The notes under the pieces were generated by a model that saw only the letters and a program-made list of their open reading frames with translations, was not told the DNA's origin and ran no database searches. A stretch of DNA of 64,000 nt from Arthrobacter sp. KBS0703 (lineage in GTDB: Bacteria > Actinomycetota > Actinomycetes > Actinomycetales > Micrococcaceae), in the NCBI RefSeq assembly GCF_002008315.2, contig NZ_MVDG02000001.1, forward strand, positions 2,170,001 through 2,234,000. Reading direction: 5' to 3'. Shown here piece after piece: positions 25,458 to 35,357 of the stretch. Position 1 is the first letter of the stretch, and every line of letters starts with the position of its first letter. A program made the position numbers and the translations under genes.

Positions 25458-26859
25458 CTAGTGGTTAGCGCCGTTCCTGAAGCGGGCTGTCACAGCGTCT
25501 CCGTGTGCCGGGAGGTCTTCCGCGCCGGACAGGCTGACGATGTGTCCGCTGACCTGTTCCAATGCGGACTCCGTGTAGTTGATGACCTGGATTGCGCGTA
25601 GGAAAGTGGTCACGTTCAGCCCCGACGAAAATGCCGCAGTTCCGCTGGTCGGCAGCACGTGGTTTGAGCCGGCGCAGTAATCGCCGAGGCTGACGGGGCT
25701 GTAGTCCCCGACGAAGATGGCGCCGGCATTCCGGATCCGCCCCGCCACAGCGGCGGCGTCCGCCGTCATGATCTCAAGGTGTTCCGCGGCATAGGCGTCA
25801 CAGGCGGCGATCCCCTGCTCGAGGTCATCCACGAGGACGACGCCGGACTGCGGCCCGGACAGGGCTTCGCGGACGCGCTGGCTGTGCTTGGTGGAGGCTG
25901 CCTGCAGCTCGAGTTCTTCCCGCACCTCCGCGGCAAGCTGGAGGGAGTCCGTGATCAGGACGGACGCGGCCTTCGGATCGTGCTCGGCCTGGCTGATCAG
26001 GTCCGCAGCGACGAACGCTGCCCGTGCGGTGGAATCCGCCAGGATGGCAATTTCCGTGGTGCCTGCCTCGGAATCGATGCCCACGACGCCCTTGACGAGC
26101 CTCTTAGCCGTGGCCACGAAGATGTTGCCGGGTCCGGTCACGACGTCCACCGGCTCCAGGTCCGGCTCGCCGTCGGCGCCGGGAACTCCGTAAGCGAACG
26201 CGGCGATGGCCTGGGCCCCGCCGATCGCGTACACCTCGTCGATGCCCAGCAGCGCGGCAGCGGCGAGGATGGTGGGGTGAGGGAGTCCGCCGAAGTCCTT
26301 CTGCGGCGGCGATGCCAGCGCGATGGACTCCACGCCCGCGGAAAGGGCGGGGACCACGTTCATGATGACCGAGGACGGGTAGACAGCCAGGCCGCCCGGG
26401 ACATAGAGGCCGACGCGGGCCACCGGAACCCACTTTTGGCTCACCACGGCCTGTCTCTTATACACATCTAGATGTGTATAAGAGACAGTCGACGTCGGCC
26501 GGCCGCTGGCCGTCCGCGAACCGCCGGGCCCGGCTGATGGACTCCTCAAGTGCGGCCCGCACGGCCGGGTCGAGGCCGTCCAAGGCCGACTGGAGCGCCG
26601 CCGACGGAACGCGCGGGTGCGTCTGTTCCACGCCGTCGAACGCCTGTGCAAAGTCAGCGAGGGCAGCGAAGCCGCGCTGGCGGACGGCGGAAATGATGTC
26701 GGTGACTTTCTGCTCTGCGTCGGCGACGGTCTGGTGCCGTGCCCGCGGCACCGCCTGGCGGAGTTCCGCCAGGCTCAGGCGCCGCCCCCGCAGGTCAACG
26801 GTGCGGAATTCGACGGCGGGGGAAGTCGGGCGTACGGAACTGTCCGGAGAAGTGGTCAC
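25458..26859 (-). CDS. hisD: Histidinol dehydrogenase, interrupted by an adapter
   Basis: Last two steps of histidine synthesis: oxidises L-histidinol to histidine with NAD. The amino part ([21 protein letters not shown] to [13 protein letters not shown]) and the carboxy part ([19 protein letters not shown] onward) are in different frames on either side of the adapter at 26451-26488. About 6-7 residues are missing there. Key motifs are present: [36 protein letters not shown] (Gln-His metal site), the AEHLEI His/Glu and [22 protein letters not shown] 26859 has TAAAAT ending 6 nt upstream. No other his genes are in the window. Confidence 0.95.
26451..26488. other. Mate-pair junction adapter (artefact) in hisD
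   Basis: Complete 38-bp junction. It shifts the hisD frame and replaces about 20 nt of real sequence. Confidence 0.97.
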
Positions 26860-26865
26860 CCGTTC

Positions 26866-26871
26866 ATTTTA
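26866..26871 (-). promoter_or_regulatory. -10 hexamer TAAAAT, predicted leaderless start of hisD
   Basis: On the minus strand TAAAAT, 6 nt, then GTG 26859. Confidence 0.6.
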
Positions 26872-26941
26872 CGCGCCGCGGCGCCGGCGCCTGCGGTGTT
26901 ACGGGATGCCGTCCCGCCAGCGTGCAGGACGGCGGGCAACG

Positions 26942-27505
26942 TCAGGAAACCTGCCCTGCGTCTTGCCCTGCCGCCGGGCCCCTGGACTTGCCCAGCAGGC
27001 TGATCACGCGCAGGACGAAATAGCCGGCTGCCACGGCCGCGGGCCAGAGCAGGAGGACAGTGTGGGACCTCAGCGAGAACGCGACGCTGGCATTGGCCGA
27101 GGTGTCCTCGGGCTGCCCCAGCCAGAGGCCCGCCAGCACCCCGGTCTGCCAGGCGAGGACGGCTGCCGCCCCGGCCGCTGCCACCGAGAGCACCAGTATG
27201 CGGCGTGTTGCGCCGTCCGTGCGCCCGGAAAGCAGCACGGCAACGAGGCTGCCGGCGAAGACAAACAGCCCGGCCAGGACCAGGTCCCGCGGGAGCCAGC
27301 CCTCAGTGTTGGTTCCCGACGCGAGCGCGGCGTTGCCGGAGATCAGGTTCATTCCGCCCGGGGCCAGGAGCCACCACAGCACGCCTGCCGGGATGCCGGC
27401 CCCGATGATGCCGGCCACCCACGGCCAGCTCCGCCGGACGCTCTCCGGGGCCCCATCCGGCTGGTGGTGGTGGCGGACCGGAGGTGCGGTTGCAGGCTGT
27501 GTCAT
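26942..27505 (-). CDS. Four-helix membrane protein, function unknown
   Basis: 187 residues, family not recognised. There is a His/Pro-rich amino end (PPVRHHHQPDG) and four hydrophobic segments: SWPWVAGIIGAGIPAGVLWWLL, LPRDLVLAGLFVFAGSLVAVLL, RILVLSVAAAGAAAVLAWQTG and TVLLLWPAAVAAGYFVLRVISL. A short polar tail follows. The pattern resembles small DUF2567-like actinobacterial membrane proteins, but this is weak. Start ATG 27505 has TAACGT ending 6 nt upstream, so it is probably leaderless. It lies 82 nt upstream of hisD on the same strand, so read-through is possible. Confidence 0.78.
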   Translation of the reverse strand: MTQPATAPPVRHHHQPDGAPESVRRSWPWVAGIIGAGIPAGVLWWLLAPGGMNLISGNAALASGTNTEGWLPRDLVLAGLFVFAGSLVAVLLSGRTDGATRRILVLSVAAAGAAAVLAWQTGVLAGLWLGQPEDTSANASVAFSLRSHTVLLLWPAAVAAGYFVLRVISLLGKSRGPAAGQDAGQVS

Positions 27506-27511
27506 GAAGAA

Positions 27512-27517
27512 ACGTTA
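27512..27517 (-). promoter_or_regulatory. -10 hexamer TAACGT, predicted leaderless start of the 27505 gene
   Basis: On the minus strand TAACGT, 6 nt, then ATG 27505. Confidence 0.55.
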
Positions 27518-27643
27518 ACAAATGTTGGTCCGCGTTGCGGAAACGGGGCTGTGCGGGGGCCGGATGATGCAACACCCGGGAAGCCCAATAGTCTTGTAGT
27601 AGAGACAGAATCACCAACAGGTTCAGCAGGGAGATCGATCACA

Positions 27644-28144
27644 GTGGCCTCAGACAACAACGCCTTCGAGGGCACGTTCAAGGAAATGTTCCGGCGCCAT
27701 GCGGCCGGTGTGGCGATTATCACGGTGAACTACGACGGCGTGCCCTACGGGTTCACGGCAACGTCGGTAGCATCCCTGTCGGCGAAGCCGCCCCGCTTCA
27801 CTTTCAACATGGCCCGCAGCTCGAGCTCGTGGCCGGCCGTTGCCAACACAACATACATCGGCGTCCACATGCTGGGGCTCGACAACCAGGAACTGGCTGA
27901 CCGCTTTGCACGCACCAAGGAGCGGTTCGCGGGCGACCACTGGGCCCACGGGCCCTACGATGTGCCCGTCCTCAAGGACGTGGCCGGCTGGCTGATCGGA
28001 AAGATCCAAATGCGGCTTTCCTTCGAAAACAACGCCGTGGTGGTCGTGGAAGTCGTGGAGGGGGAAGTCGGCGAAGACGGCGCCCCGCTGCTCTACCACT
28101 CCGGAGCCTACGGGCAGCCGGTTCCGCTCGACTACGAAATCTAG
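27644..28144 (+). CDS. Flavin reductase family protein (FMN-binding split barrel)
   Basis: 166 residues with the flavin reductase-like fold: FRRHAAGVAIITVNYDGVPYGFTATSVASLSAKPPRFTF, in which the Thr/Ala-Thr-Ser stretch contacts FMN. FNMARSSSSWPAV and the carboxy YHSGAYGQPV follow. The family reduces FMN or FAD with NAD(P)H, often to supply a partner monooxygenase. No monooxygenase lies nearby, so the partner is unknown. GTG 27644 has AGGGAG about 10 nt upstream. It is convergent with dnaE. Confidence 0.88.
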   Translation: MASDNNAFEGTFKEMFRRHAAGVAIITVNYDGVPYGFTATSVASLSAKPPRFTFNMARSSSSWPAVANTTYIGVHMLGLDNQELADRFARTKERFAGDHWAHGPYDVPVLKDVAGWLIGKIQMRLSFENNAVVVVEVVEGEVGEDGAPLLYHSGAYGQPVPLDYEI

Positions 28145-28214
28145 GCCGGCCGGCCGCGGCCCCAAGTGCCGGAACGCCCGCACGGCGTCCCGGGCACCCA
28201 GCGGGCCGAACAGC

Positions 28215-31200
28215 TCAGGCGTCCAGGCAGGCCGGACCGAGCAGCACTTTGAGGTCTCCGAAGAGTGACGGGTTGGGGTTGACCCGCAGGTGCACGGGCA
28301 GGCCCATGACCTCCACGCGGGTGTCGCCCTGCAGGTGGACCCGAACCTCCGAGTTTCCGCGGTGGTTGCGCAGCACATCCCCGAGTTCGGTGACCACGGC
28401 CTCCGTGGCCTTGTGCGTGGGCATCGTGATCACGATGGGCCCGTTGGTGCCCTCGCTGAGGTCCGGCACGGACAGTTCCATGCAGTTCAAGGCGATGGCG
28501 CCGTCGTCGCGGCGCTGCAGCCGGCCCTTGACCACCACGATCAGGTCCTCGGCGAGGACCGACGCGATGGGGCCGTAGACCTGGCCGAAGAACATCACTT
28601 CCATGGATCCGCCCAGGTCCTCGACCTCGGCCCGGGCGTAGGCGTTGCCGCTGGCCTTGGCGATCCTTCGGCTGAGCGAGGTGATCATGCCCGCAATGGT
28701 GACGATCGCGCCGTCGTGCGGGCCGTCCTCGGCGATGATCGACGTGATGGACTGGTCGGCGTGCTGGCTCAGGAGCCCTTCCAGCCCCTGCAGCGGGTGG
28801 TCCGAGACGTAAAGCCCGAGCATGTCGCGTTCGAACGAGAGCTTGTCCTTCTTCTCCCACTCGGGGAGGTCGGGGATCTCGATGCTCAGGGACGCCTCGG
28901 ATTCGGCTTCGTCGAAACCGGCAAAGAGGTCGAACTGCCCGATCGCCTCGTTGCGCTTGAGCGTGATGACGGAGTCGATCGCCTCTTCGTGGATCATGGC
29001 GAGGGCCCGCCTGTGATGATTCAGGGAGTCGAAGGCGCCCGCCTTGATGAGGGACTCGATGGTGCGCTTGTTGCACACCACCGCGGGAACTTTCATGAGG
29101 TAGTCCTTGAAGGAGGTGTAGGCGCCTTCTTTTTCGCGCGCCGCCACCATGGCTTCGACGGCGTTCACGCCGACGTTGCGGATGGCGCCCATGCCGAAGC
29201 GGATGTCGTTGCCGACCGGAGTGAAGTTCAGCGCTGACTCGTTGACGTCGGGCGGCAGCACCGTGATGCCCATCCGCCGGCATTCGTTGAGGTAGATCGC
29301 CGACTTGTCCTTGTCGTCGCCCACCGAGGTCAGCAGGGCAGCCATGTACTCCGGCGCGTAGTGCGCCTTCAGGTAGGCGGTCCAGTAGGAGATCACGCCG
29401 TAGGCGGCCGAGTGCGCCTTGTTGAAGGCGTAGTCGGAGAACGGCAGCAGAATGTCCCAGAGGGTCTTGACCGCGGCCATGGAATAGCCGTTGTCCTGCA
29501 TGCCCTGCGAGAAGCCGGCGAACTGCTTGTCCAGCTCGGATTTCTTCTTCTTGCCCATGGCGCGGCGCAGGATGTCGGCCTGGCCGAGGCTGTAGCCGGC
29601 GAGCTTCTGCGCCACGGCCATGACCTGCTCCTGGTACACGATCAGCCCGTAGGTGCCGCCGAGGATTTCGGCGAGCGGTTCCTCCAGCTCCGGGTGGATC
29701 GGGATGACTTCCTGGATCTTGTTCTTGCGCAGCGCGTAGTCGGTGTGCGCGTTGGCGCCCATCGGTCCGGGCCTGTAGAGCGCCAGCACGGCGGAGATGT
29801 CTTCGAAGTTGTCCGGCTTCATCAGCTTGAGCAGCGACCGCATGGGTCCGCCGTCGAGCTGGAACACACCCAGGGTGTCACCCCTGGCCAGCAGCTCGTA
29901 GGACGCGGCGTCGTCCAACTCAAGGGTTTCAAGGTCGAGGTCGACGCCGCGGTTCATCTTGATGTTTTCCAGGGCATCCGAAATGATCGTCAGGTTTCGC
30001 AGCCCGAGGAAGTCCATCTTGATCAGGCCGAGGCCTTCGGACGTCGGATAGTCGAACTGGGTGATGACCTGGCCGTCCTGGAAGCGGCGCATGATCGGAA
30101 TCACGTCGATGATGGGGTCCGAGGACATGATGACGCCGGCGGCGTGTACGCCCCATTGCCGCTTCAGGCCCTCGATGCCCAGTGCCGTCTCGAAAACCTT
30201 AGCGGCCTCGGGGTCAGTGCTGATCAGCTGGCGGAAGTCGCCGGCTTCGCTGTAGCGCTTGGCATCCTTGTTCTGGATGTCGGCCAGCGGAATGTCCTTG
30301 GCCATGACGGCCGGCGGGAGCGCCTTGGTCAGCTGCTCGCCCATGCTGAACGGGTAGCCCAGAACGCGCGACGAGTCCTTGAGGGCCTGCTTGGTCTTGA
30401 TGGTGCCGTAGGTGACGATCATCGCGACACGTTCGTCGCCGTATTTGCGCGTGACGTAGTCGATCACTTCGGAGCGGCGCCGGTCATCGAAGTCGACGTC
30501 GAAGTCAGGCATGGAGACGCGGTCCGGGTTGAGGAACCGCTCGAAGATCAGGCCGTGGTGCAGCGGATCAAGGTCGGTGATGCGCATGGCATAGGCCACC
30601 ATGGAGCCTGCACCCGAGCCACGGCCGGGACCGACCCGGATGCCGTTGTTCTTGGCCCAGTTGATGAAGTCGGCCACCACCAGGAAGTAGCCCGGGAAGC
30701 CCATGGAGGTGATGACCTCCAGCTCATAGTCGGCCTGCTTGCGCACCTTGTCCGGGATGCCCTGCGGATACCGGTACTGGAGTCCCCTGTCGACTTCCTT
30801 GACCAGCCAGGACGTTTCGTCCTCCCCCTCCGGGCAGGGGAACCGCGGCATGTAGTTGGCCCCGGTGTTGAACGAGACTTCACAGCGCTCGGCGATCAGC
30901 AGCGTGTTGTCGCACGCGTCCGGGTGGTCGCGGAACAGTTCACGCATCTCCTGCGGCGACTTCAGGTAGTAGCCGCTGCCGGAGAAGGCAAAGCGCGAAC
31001 CGCCGTTGTCGTAGGTCGGCTCCAGGAGCGTGGAACCCGACTGGATGGCCAACAGGGCCTCATGCGCCTTCGCGTCGTGCTCGTGCGTGTAGTGCAGGTC
31101 GTTCGTGGCAACGAGCGGCAGGTTCAGGTCCTTCGCCAGGCGCAGCAGATCGCCCGTGACACGCCGTTCGATGTCCAGGCCGTGGTCCATGAGCTCGCAG

Positions 31201-31772
31201 AAGTAATTCTCCGCGCCGAAGATGTCGCGGAACTCTGCGGCAGCCTCAAGCGCCTCCCGGTACTGGCCGAGGCGCAGCCGGGTCTGGACCTCACCGGACG
31301 GGCAGCCGGTGGTCGCAATGAGCCCTTCCGAGTACGTGTTCAGCAGCTCACGGTCCAGCCGGGGCCATTTGCCGAAGACCGAGTCCAGGGAGGCGATCGA
31401 CGAGGCACGGAACAGGTTCCGCATGCCAACGTTGTTGTAGCTCAGCAGGGTCATGTGGGTGTAGGAACCGCCGCCGGAGACGTCATCCTTGCGCTGGCTT
31501 TCCTCGCCCCAGCGGACCCGGCTCTTGTCACCGCGGGCGGTCCCGGGAGTCACATAGGCTTCGACGCCGATGATCGGCCTGATGCCCTTGTCCGTGGCCC
31601 TCTTCCAGAAGTCGAAGGCGCCGAAGAGATAGCCGTGGTCGGTGGTGGCCAGGGCGGGCATGCCCAGCCGCTCGGTTTCGTCGAAGAGCTCTCCGAGCCG
31701 GGCGGCGCCGTCCAGCATCGAATACTCGGTGTGGTTGTGGAGATGGACAAACGAGTCATTGCTGGAAGTCAC
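28215..31772 (-). CDS. dnaE: DNA polymerase III alpha subunit
   Basis: Replicative DNA polymerase catalytic subunit. It has 1185 residues, the full DnaE1 length, with no intein or adapter. It begins with the PHP domain (FVHLHNHTEYSMLDGAARLGEL). The palm carries the catalytic aspartates in PDFDVDFDD at about 420, and the conserved GPGRGSGAGSMVAYAMRITD lies just before it. Then come the fingers and little finger (HAAGVIMSSDP, FQLDGGPMRSLL, YQEQVMAVAQKLAGYSLGQAD) and a carboxy OB-fold (DGAIVTIAGMITSLSRR). GTG 31772 has TAGAAT ending 6 nt upstream. The PHP metal residues look intact, so it may proofread as in mycobacteria. Confidence 0.97.
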   Translation of the reverse strand: MTSSNDSFVHLHNHTEYSMLDGAARLGELFDETERLGMPALATTDHGYLFGAFDFWKRATDKGIRPIIGVEAYVTPGTARGDKSRVRWGEESQRKDDVSGGGSYTHMTLLSYNNVGMRNLFRASSIASLDSVFGKWPRLDRELLNTYSEGLIATTGCPSGEVQTRLRLGQYREALEAAAEFRDIFGAENYFCELMDHGLDIERRVTGDLLRLAKDLNLPLVATNDLHYTHEHDAKAHEALLAIQSGSTLLEPTYDNGGSRFAFSGSGYYLKSPQEMRELFRDHPDACDNTLLIAERCEVSFNTGANYMPRFPCPEGEDETSWLVKEVDRGLQYRYPQGIPDKVRKQADYELEVITSMGFPGYFLVVADFINWAKNNGIRVGPGRGSGAGSMVAYAMRITDLDPLHHGLIFERFLNPDRVSMPDFDVDFDDRRRSEVIDYVTRKYGDERVAMIVTYGTIKTKQALKDSSRVLGYPFSMGEQLTKALPPAVMAKDIPLADIQNKDAKRYSEAGDFRQLISTDPEAAKVFETALGIEGLKRQWGVHAAGVIMSSDPIIDVIPIMRRFQDGQVITQFDYPTSEGLGLIKMDFLGLRNLTIISDALENIKMNRGVDLDLETLELDDAASYELLARGDTLGVFQLDGGPMRSLLKLMKPDNFEDISAVLALYRPGPMGANAHTDYALRKNKIQEVIPIHPELEEPLAEILGGTYGLIVYQEQVMAVAQKLAGYSLGQADILRRAMGKKKKSELDKQFAGFSQGMQDNGYSMAAVKTLWDILLPFSDYAFNKAHSAAYGVISYWTAYLKAHYAPEYMAALLTSVGDDKDKSAIYLNECRRMGITVLPPDVNESALNFTPVGNDIRFGMGAIRNVGVNAVEAMVAAREKEGAYTSFKDYLMKVPAVVCNKRTIESLIKAGAFDSLNHHRRALAMIHEEAIDSVITLKRNEAIGQFDLFAGFDEAESEASLSIEIPDLPEWEKKDKLSFERDMLGLYVSDHPLQGLEGLLSQHADQSITSIIAEDGPHDGAIVTIAGMITSLSRRIAKASGNAYARAEVEDLGGSMEVMFFGQVYGPIASVLAEDLIVVVKGRLQRRDDGAIALNCMELSVPDLSEGTNGPIVITMPTHKATEAVVTELGDVLRNHRGNSEVRVHLQGDTRVEVMGLPVHLRVNPNPSLFGDLKVLLGPACLDA

Positions 31773-31778
31773 CGGACC

Positions 31779-31784
31779 ATTCTA
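31779..31784 (-). promoter_or_regulatory. -10 hexamer TAGAAT, predicted leaderless start of dnaE
   Basis: On the minus strand TAGAAT, 6 nt, then GTG 31772. Confidence 0.6.
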
Positions 31785-31897
31785 GTGCCGCCGGGCGACA
31801 TTCACGGCGCCCGCGCCGCCGGCCCGGAACCGGGCAGGTCCAGCCCCAGGACAGGGCATGCTCCAGGGCATGACACGTCAGGCCGCCGCCCCGCGCT

Positions 31898-32824
31898 TCA
31901 GGCCTTGCCGGACTCCAGGACTTCCAGCGCGTAGGACAGGTCTTCGGGGTAGTCGCTGATGACGGTCACCCGGTCCCCGGTCCGCGGGTGGTCGAAGCCG
32001 AGTTGGCGGGCGTGCAGCCACTGGCGGGTGAGGCCGAGCGTGGCGGCGAGCCGGGGATCGGCCCCGTAGGTCAGGTCGCCGGCGCACGGATGCCGGAGCG
32101 CGGCGAAGTGGACCCTGATCTGGTGGGTGCGTCCCGTCTCCAGGTGCACCTCCACGAGGGTCGCCTTCCCGAATGCCTCAAGGACCTCGTAGTGCGTGAC
32201 AGACGGGCGGCCGTCCTCGATGACGGCGAAACGCCAGTCGTGGCCCGGGTGCCGGCCGATGGGTGCGTCGATGGTACCCTGCAGCGGGTCCGGGAGGCCT
32301 TGGACGACGGCGTGATAGACCTTCTCCACGGTGCGTTCCTTGAACGCGCGTTTGAGGGCCGTATACGCCTGTTCCGATTTGGCCACCACCATGACACCGG
32401 ATGTTCCGACGTCGAGCCGGTGGACGATGCCCGCCCGTTCCGGAGACCCGGACGTGGAGATGCGGTAGCCGGCGCCGGCGAGTCCGCCGACAACTGTCGG
32501 CCCCACCCAGCCGGGAGACGGATGGGCCGCGACTCCTACCGGTTTGTCGACAACCACGAAGTCGTCGTCGTCCAGCAGGATCTTCAGGCCTTCCACTACT
32601 TCCTCCACTACTTCAAGGGGGTCCCGCCGCTCCGGGACGGTCACGTGCAGCACGGCGCCGGACGTGAGCTTGGCGGACTTCCCCACGCGCTTGCCGCCGC
32701 TGAGAACGTTCCCTTCGGCGACCAGCGTGGCTGCGAGCGACCGCGACATGCCCATCAGCTTGGCCAGGCCCGCGTCCACGCGGCTGCCGTCAAGCTCGTC
32801 GGGCACGACGACGCGCTCAGACAT
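31898..32824 (-). CDS. RluD-family pseudouridine synthase
   Basis: 308 residues: an amino-terminal S4 RNA-binding domain ([27 protein letters not shown]) followed by the RsuA/RluA catalytic domain with Asp138 in [16 protein letters not shown], and [16 protein letters not shown] near the end. It isomerises uridines in 23S rRNA, and RluD (positions 1911/1915/1917) is the likeliest specificity because of the S4 domain and overall size. Its start overlaps the lspA stop by 8 nt, so the two are cotranscribed. Confidence 0.92.
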   Translation of the reverse strand: MSERVVVPDELDGSRVDAGLAKLMGMSRSLAATLVAEGNVLSGGKRVGKSAKLTSGAVLHVTVPERRDPLEVVEEVVEGLKILLDDDDFVVVDKPVGVAAHPSPGWVGPTVVGGLAGAGYRISTSGSPERAGIVHRLDVGTSGVMVVAKSEQAYTALKRAFKERTVEKVYHAVVQGLPDPLQGTIDAPIGRHPGHDWRFAVIEDGRPSVTHYEVLEAFGKATLVEVHLETGRTHQIRVHFAALRHPCAGDLTYGADPRLAATLGLTRQWLHARQLGFDHPRTGDRVTVISDYPEDLSYALEVLESGKA

Positions 32825-33389
32825 CCGTGGCTCCTTCGCGTTTGGCGACGGCGTGGTGCGAGCCGTCCAGGGCGATGCCCCGCAAGGTCAGGAGGCAGAT
32901 GATGACCACGGAGGAGACGACGGCCGAGTCCGCAATGTTGAAGATCGCGAAGTTGGGCAGCTGGATGAAGTCGACGACGTGGCCCATGGCGAAGGACGGC
33001 TCCCGGAAGAGGCGGTCCGTCAGGTTGCCCAGCGCGCCGCCGAGCAGCAGGCCCAGGGCCAGCGCCCACCAGGCCGAACCGAGCTTGCGGAGCTGGAACA
33101 GGATGGCGACGGCGACGGCGACCATGATGATGGTGAACACCCAGGTCACGTTCTCGCCGATGGAAAATGCGGCTCCGGAGTTCCGGATGAAGTACCAGTG
33201 CAGCACGGGCGGGAGCACGGGAATCCGTTCGCCCTCGACCATGTTGCCGGTGACCCAGAGCTTGGTCAGCTGATCGAAAACGTACGCGAACGCCGCGAAG
33301 CCTGCGAACAGGGACAGCAGCAGGGCGCGCCGCGGCCGCGGTGAGGAGGAGGCTGGGTGCGCTGCGTCAGCGGCAAGTTCGTCAGTCAT
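32817..33389 (-). CDS. lspA: Lipoprotein signal peptidase (signal peptidase II)
   Basis: Cleaves signal peptides of prolipoproteins in the membrane. It has 190 residues and four helices. The catalytic aspartates are Asp125 (GNLTDRL) and Asp154 (FNIADSAV); NSGAAFS near 70-76 is also conserved. The amino end has an extra Ser/Pro/Arg-rich stretch of about 20 residues. Its 3' end overlaps the pseudouridine synthase gene by 8 nt. A terminator separates it from divIVA upstream. A potential substrate, a lipoprotein, is encoded at 55552-56085. Confidence 0.96.
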   Translation of the reverse strand: MTDELAADAAHPASSSPRPRRALLLSLFAGFAAFAYVFDQLTKLWVTGNMVEGERIPVLPPVLHWYFIRNSGAAFSIGENVTWVFTIIMVAVAVAILFQLRKLGSAWWALALGLLLGGALGNLTDRLFREPSFAMGHVVDFIQLPNFAIFNIADSAVVSSVVIICLLTLRGIALDGSHHAVAKREGATDV

Positions 33390-33421
33390 GGTGCTTTCAT
33401 TCGGGAACCGTTGTTAATCAC

Positions 33422-33462
33422 AAAAGCCGGTGGCCGAGGAATCCTCAGCCACCGGCTTTCAG
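33422..33462 (-). terminator. Terminator hairpin between divIVA and lspA
   Basis: AAAGCCGGTGGC and GCCACCGGCTTT form a perfect 12-bp stem with A/T on both sides. It ends the divIVA transcript. Confidence 0.8.
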
Positions 33463-33470
33463 AATACGTG

Positions 33471-34157
33471 CTAAACGGCAGCGCTGCTTTCGCCGACCTC
33501 GGGGGCAGCGACAGAACCGCGGGCGTCCAGGTCGCGCAGCTGGCCTTCGATGTAGGCCTTCAGGCGTGAGCGGTAGTCGCGCTCGAAGCCGCGCAGCTGC
33601 TCCACCTTGCGCTCCAGGACAGACCGCTGCTGCTCCAGTGCGCCGAGGATCTTGCGGGACTTCTCCTGGGCGTCGTTGACGAGGCTGCTTGCCTCGATCT
33701 GCGCTTCGGCGATGATTTTGTCGCGCTGCTCCTGGCCGTCCGCAACGTGGCGGTCGTGCATCTGCTGCGCCATGGCCAGCAGGCCGGCAGCTGACTCGGA
33801 GGCGTTCGGGTTCGTGGTGGCGGGAACCTGGGCCGGGGCAGCCTGCTCGGCTCCCTTCTTCTTGGCCAGTTCAGCAGCCTTGGCCTCAGCTTCGGCCTTG
33901 GCGCGCGATTCGTCCTTGTCGGACTTGACGGGCGCCGGGACCTTTTCGACCACCGGTGCGACCGCTGCGGAGGCCGCGGGCGATCCGGAACTGACTTCGG
34001 CGAGCTTCTTGCGAAGTTCGTCGTTCTCCTGGTTCAGGCGCCGCAGTTCGACGACGATTTCGTCCAGGAAGTCATCAACTTCGTCCTGGTCGTAGCCTTC
34101 GCGGAACTTGGTCGGCTGAAAGCGCTTGTTGACAACGTCTTCTGGCGTCAAAGCCAT
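33471..34157 (-). CDS. divIVA: DivIVA/Wag31 polar growth protein
   Basis: Coiled-coil scaffold that marks cell poles and directs wall growth in actinobacteria. It has 228 residues. The amino-terminal lipid-binding module MALTPEDVVNKRFQPTKFREGYDQDEVDDFLDEIV is present, followed by a heptad helix (LRRLNQENDELRKKLAEV), a variable Pro/Ala/Lys linker, and a second long coiled coil (MAQQMHDRHVADGQEQRDKIIAEAQIEASSLV to LEQQRSVLERKVEQLRGFERDYR). The short tail ends VAAPEVGESSAAV. Order sepF-yggT-divIVA is as in M. tuberculosis. In mycobacteria Wag31 is phosphorylated by PASTA kinases, and one is encoded at 59318-61539. Confidence 0.96.
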   Translation of the reverse strand: MALTPEDVVNKRFQPTKFREGYDQDEVDDFLDEIVVELRRLNQENDELRKKLAEVSSGSPAASAAVAPVVEKVPAPVKSDKDESRAKAEAEAKAAELAKKKGAEQAAPAQVPATTNPNASESAAGLLAMAQQMHDRHVADGQEQRDKIIAEAQIEASSLVNDAQEKSRKILGALEQQRSVLERKVEQLRGFERDYRSRLKAYIEGQLRDLDARGSVAAPEVGESSAAV

Positions 34158-34323
34158 CTGGTCACCTCGTTGGTCTAGTTAGTCAGTAGGCCTTCCGGCC
34201 GTCAAAACTACGGTACCTAAATATGGTCTGGTTACTCTAATTCAACACTGTGATGTCAAACCGGAGATTCTCCGCGCGGCGGCCGATTCTCGAACGGCCG
34301 TTACGCTGCAAGCTGATATGAAA

Positions 34324-34611
34324 CTACGCAAATGCCTTGGTAAAGGTCATGGCCAGGCTCAGGGCGATGAACAGCACCAGGAAGCCAAGGTCGAGCGAGA
34401 CGCCCCCGAGCCGCAGCGGCGGAATGAGCCGCCGAAGGACCTTCAGCGGCGGGTCCGTGACGGAGTACACCGCGTGGGCCGCCACCAGGGCAACGCCGCG
34501 GGGACGCCATTCGCGGGCGAACATCTGGACCCAGTCAAAGACCAGTCGGACAATCAAGGCCACGAAAATGAACAGCAGCACGATATAGACGAGCCCGAAT
34601 ACTATTCCCAT
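34324..34611 (-). CDS. YggT family membrane protein
   Basis: 95 residues with two hydrophobic segments: GIVFGLVYIVLLFIFVALIVRLVFDW at the start and LGGVSLDLGFLVLFIALSLAMTF at the end. The conserved loop TDPPLKVLRRLIPPLRLGG lies between them, which is the YggT signature. The role in division or ion balance is uncertain. It sits between sepF and divIVA, as in most actinobacterial dcw clusters. Confidence 0.92.
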   Translation of the reverse strand: MGIVFGLVYIVLLFIFVALIVRLVFDWVQMFAREWRPRGVALVAAHAVYSVTDPPLKVLRRLIPPLRLGGVSLDLGFLVLFIALSLAMTFTKAFA

Positions 34612-34695
34612 GAGCTAACCAATATCTCCATGATTCATTCCGGATACCGAAGTGTCCTGTGGATCTTGCCTGTTGTGCTTCCACTATTTCAGCAC

Positions 34696-34727
34696 GGATG
34701 CCAGGCAGGTGTCCCTGCCTGGCATCC
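34696..34727 (-). terminator. Perfect 14-bp hairpin between sepF and yggT
   Basis: GGATGCCAGGCAGG (34696-34709) pairs with CCTGCCTGGCATCC (34714-34727) around a 4-base loop. There is no long T run, so it may be a processing or attenuation site rather than a full terminator. Confidence 0.6.
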
Positions 34728-34738
34728 GGAGAGCCTTC

Positions 34739-35269
34739 TTAGCTTTGGTTGAAGAAGCTGGCGGTGGTCTCGCTGGCCTTCTTGTCGTCGCCGATGACCT
34801 CGATGTACGACGGCGACAGCAGGAAGACCTTGTTGGTCACGCGCTCAATGCTTCCGCGCAGGCCAAAGACGAGGCCCGCGGAGAAGTCCACGAGGCGCTT
34901 GGCATCGGACTCACCCATGTCGGTGACGTTCATGATGACAGGAATGCCGTCCCGGAAGCTTTCACCGATGAGCTTGGCGTCGTTATAGGACCGCGGGTGG
35001 ATCGTGGTGATCTGCCGCAGGCCGGTGGTCTCTTCGCGGCTCGAAGCCGCACGCTTTATGGGTGTCACGGGTGCGCGGTATTCCTCTTCGGCAGCTGGTG
35101 GCACTTCACGGACGACCTCGCGGACCGGCGCCGGGGCGCGGCGCTCCTCACGGTCATGCTCCATTGAGTGGTCCTCGTCTTTTTGCTGGGTGGAAAGCTC
35201 AGACTCGTAGTGTTCGTCGCCATCGGCGAGCCCAAGATAGATCATTGTCTTGCGCAGAGCGCCGGCCAT
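34739..35269 (-). CDS. sepF: Cell division protein SepF
   Basis: Membrane-anchoring partner of FtsZ. It has 176 residues: an amino-terminal amphipathic helix ([18 protein letters not shown]), an acidic and Arg-rich linker, and the conserved SepF domain ([57 protein letters not shown]). The ATG at 35269 has AGGAG 6 nt upstream. In actinobacteria lacking FtsA, SepF is the main FtsZ anchor, and no ftsA is seen in this cluster. Confidence 0.96.
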   Translation of the reverse strand: MAGALRKTMIYLGLADGDEHYESELSTQQKDEDHSMEHDREERRAPAPVREVVREVPPAAEEEYRAPVTPIKRAASSREETTGLRQITTIHPRSYNDAKLIGESFRDGIPVIMNVTDMGESDAKRLVDFSAGLVFGLRGSIERVTNKVFLLSPSYIEVIGDDKKASETTASFFNQS

Positions 35270-35357
35270 GGTCGACTCCTAATCGTGTCCGTAAGCGGGC
35301 CGCCCAAAGTCCTGACAGCATTGAAAGTGCCCGCCATTCACTTCCAATACTCAGACG

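Noticed and set aside
29361..31934. An 857-codon plus-strand frame antisense to dnaE
   Set aside because: It is likewise a shadow frame; dnaE motifs on the minus strand are unambiguous.
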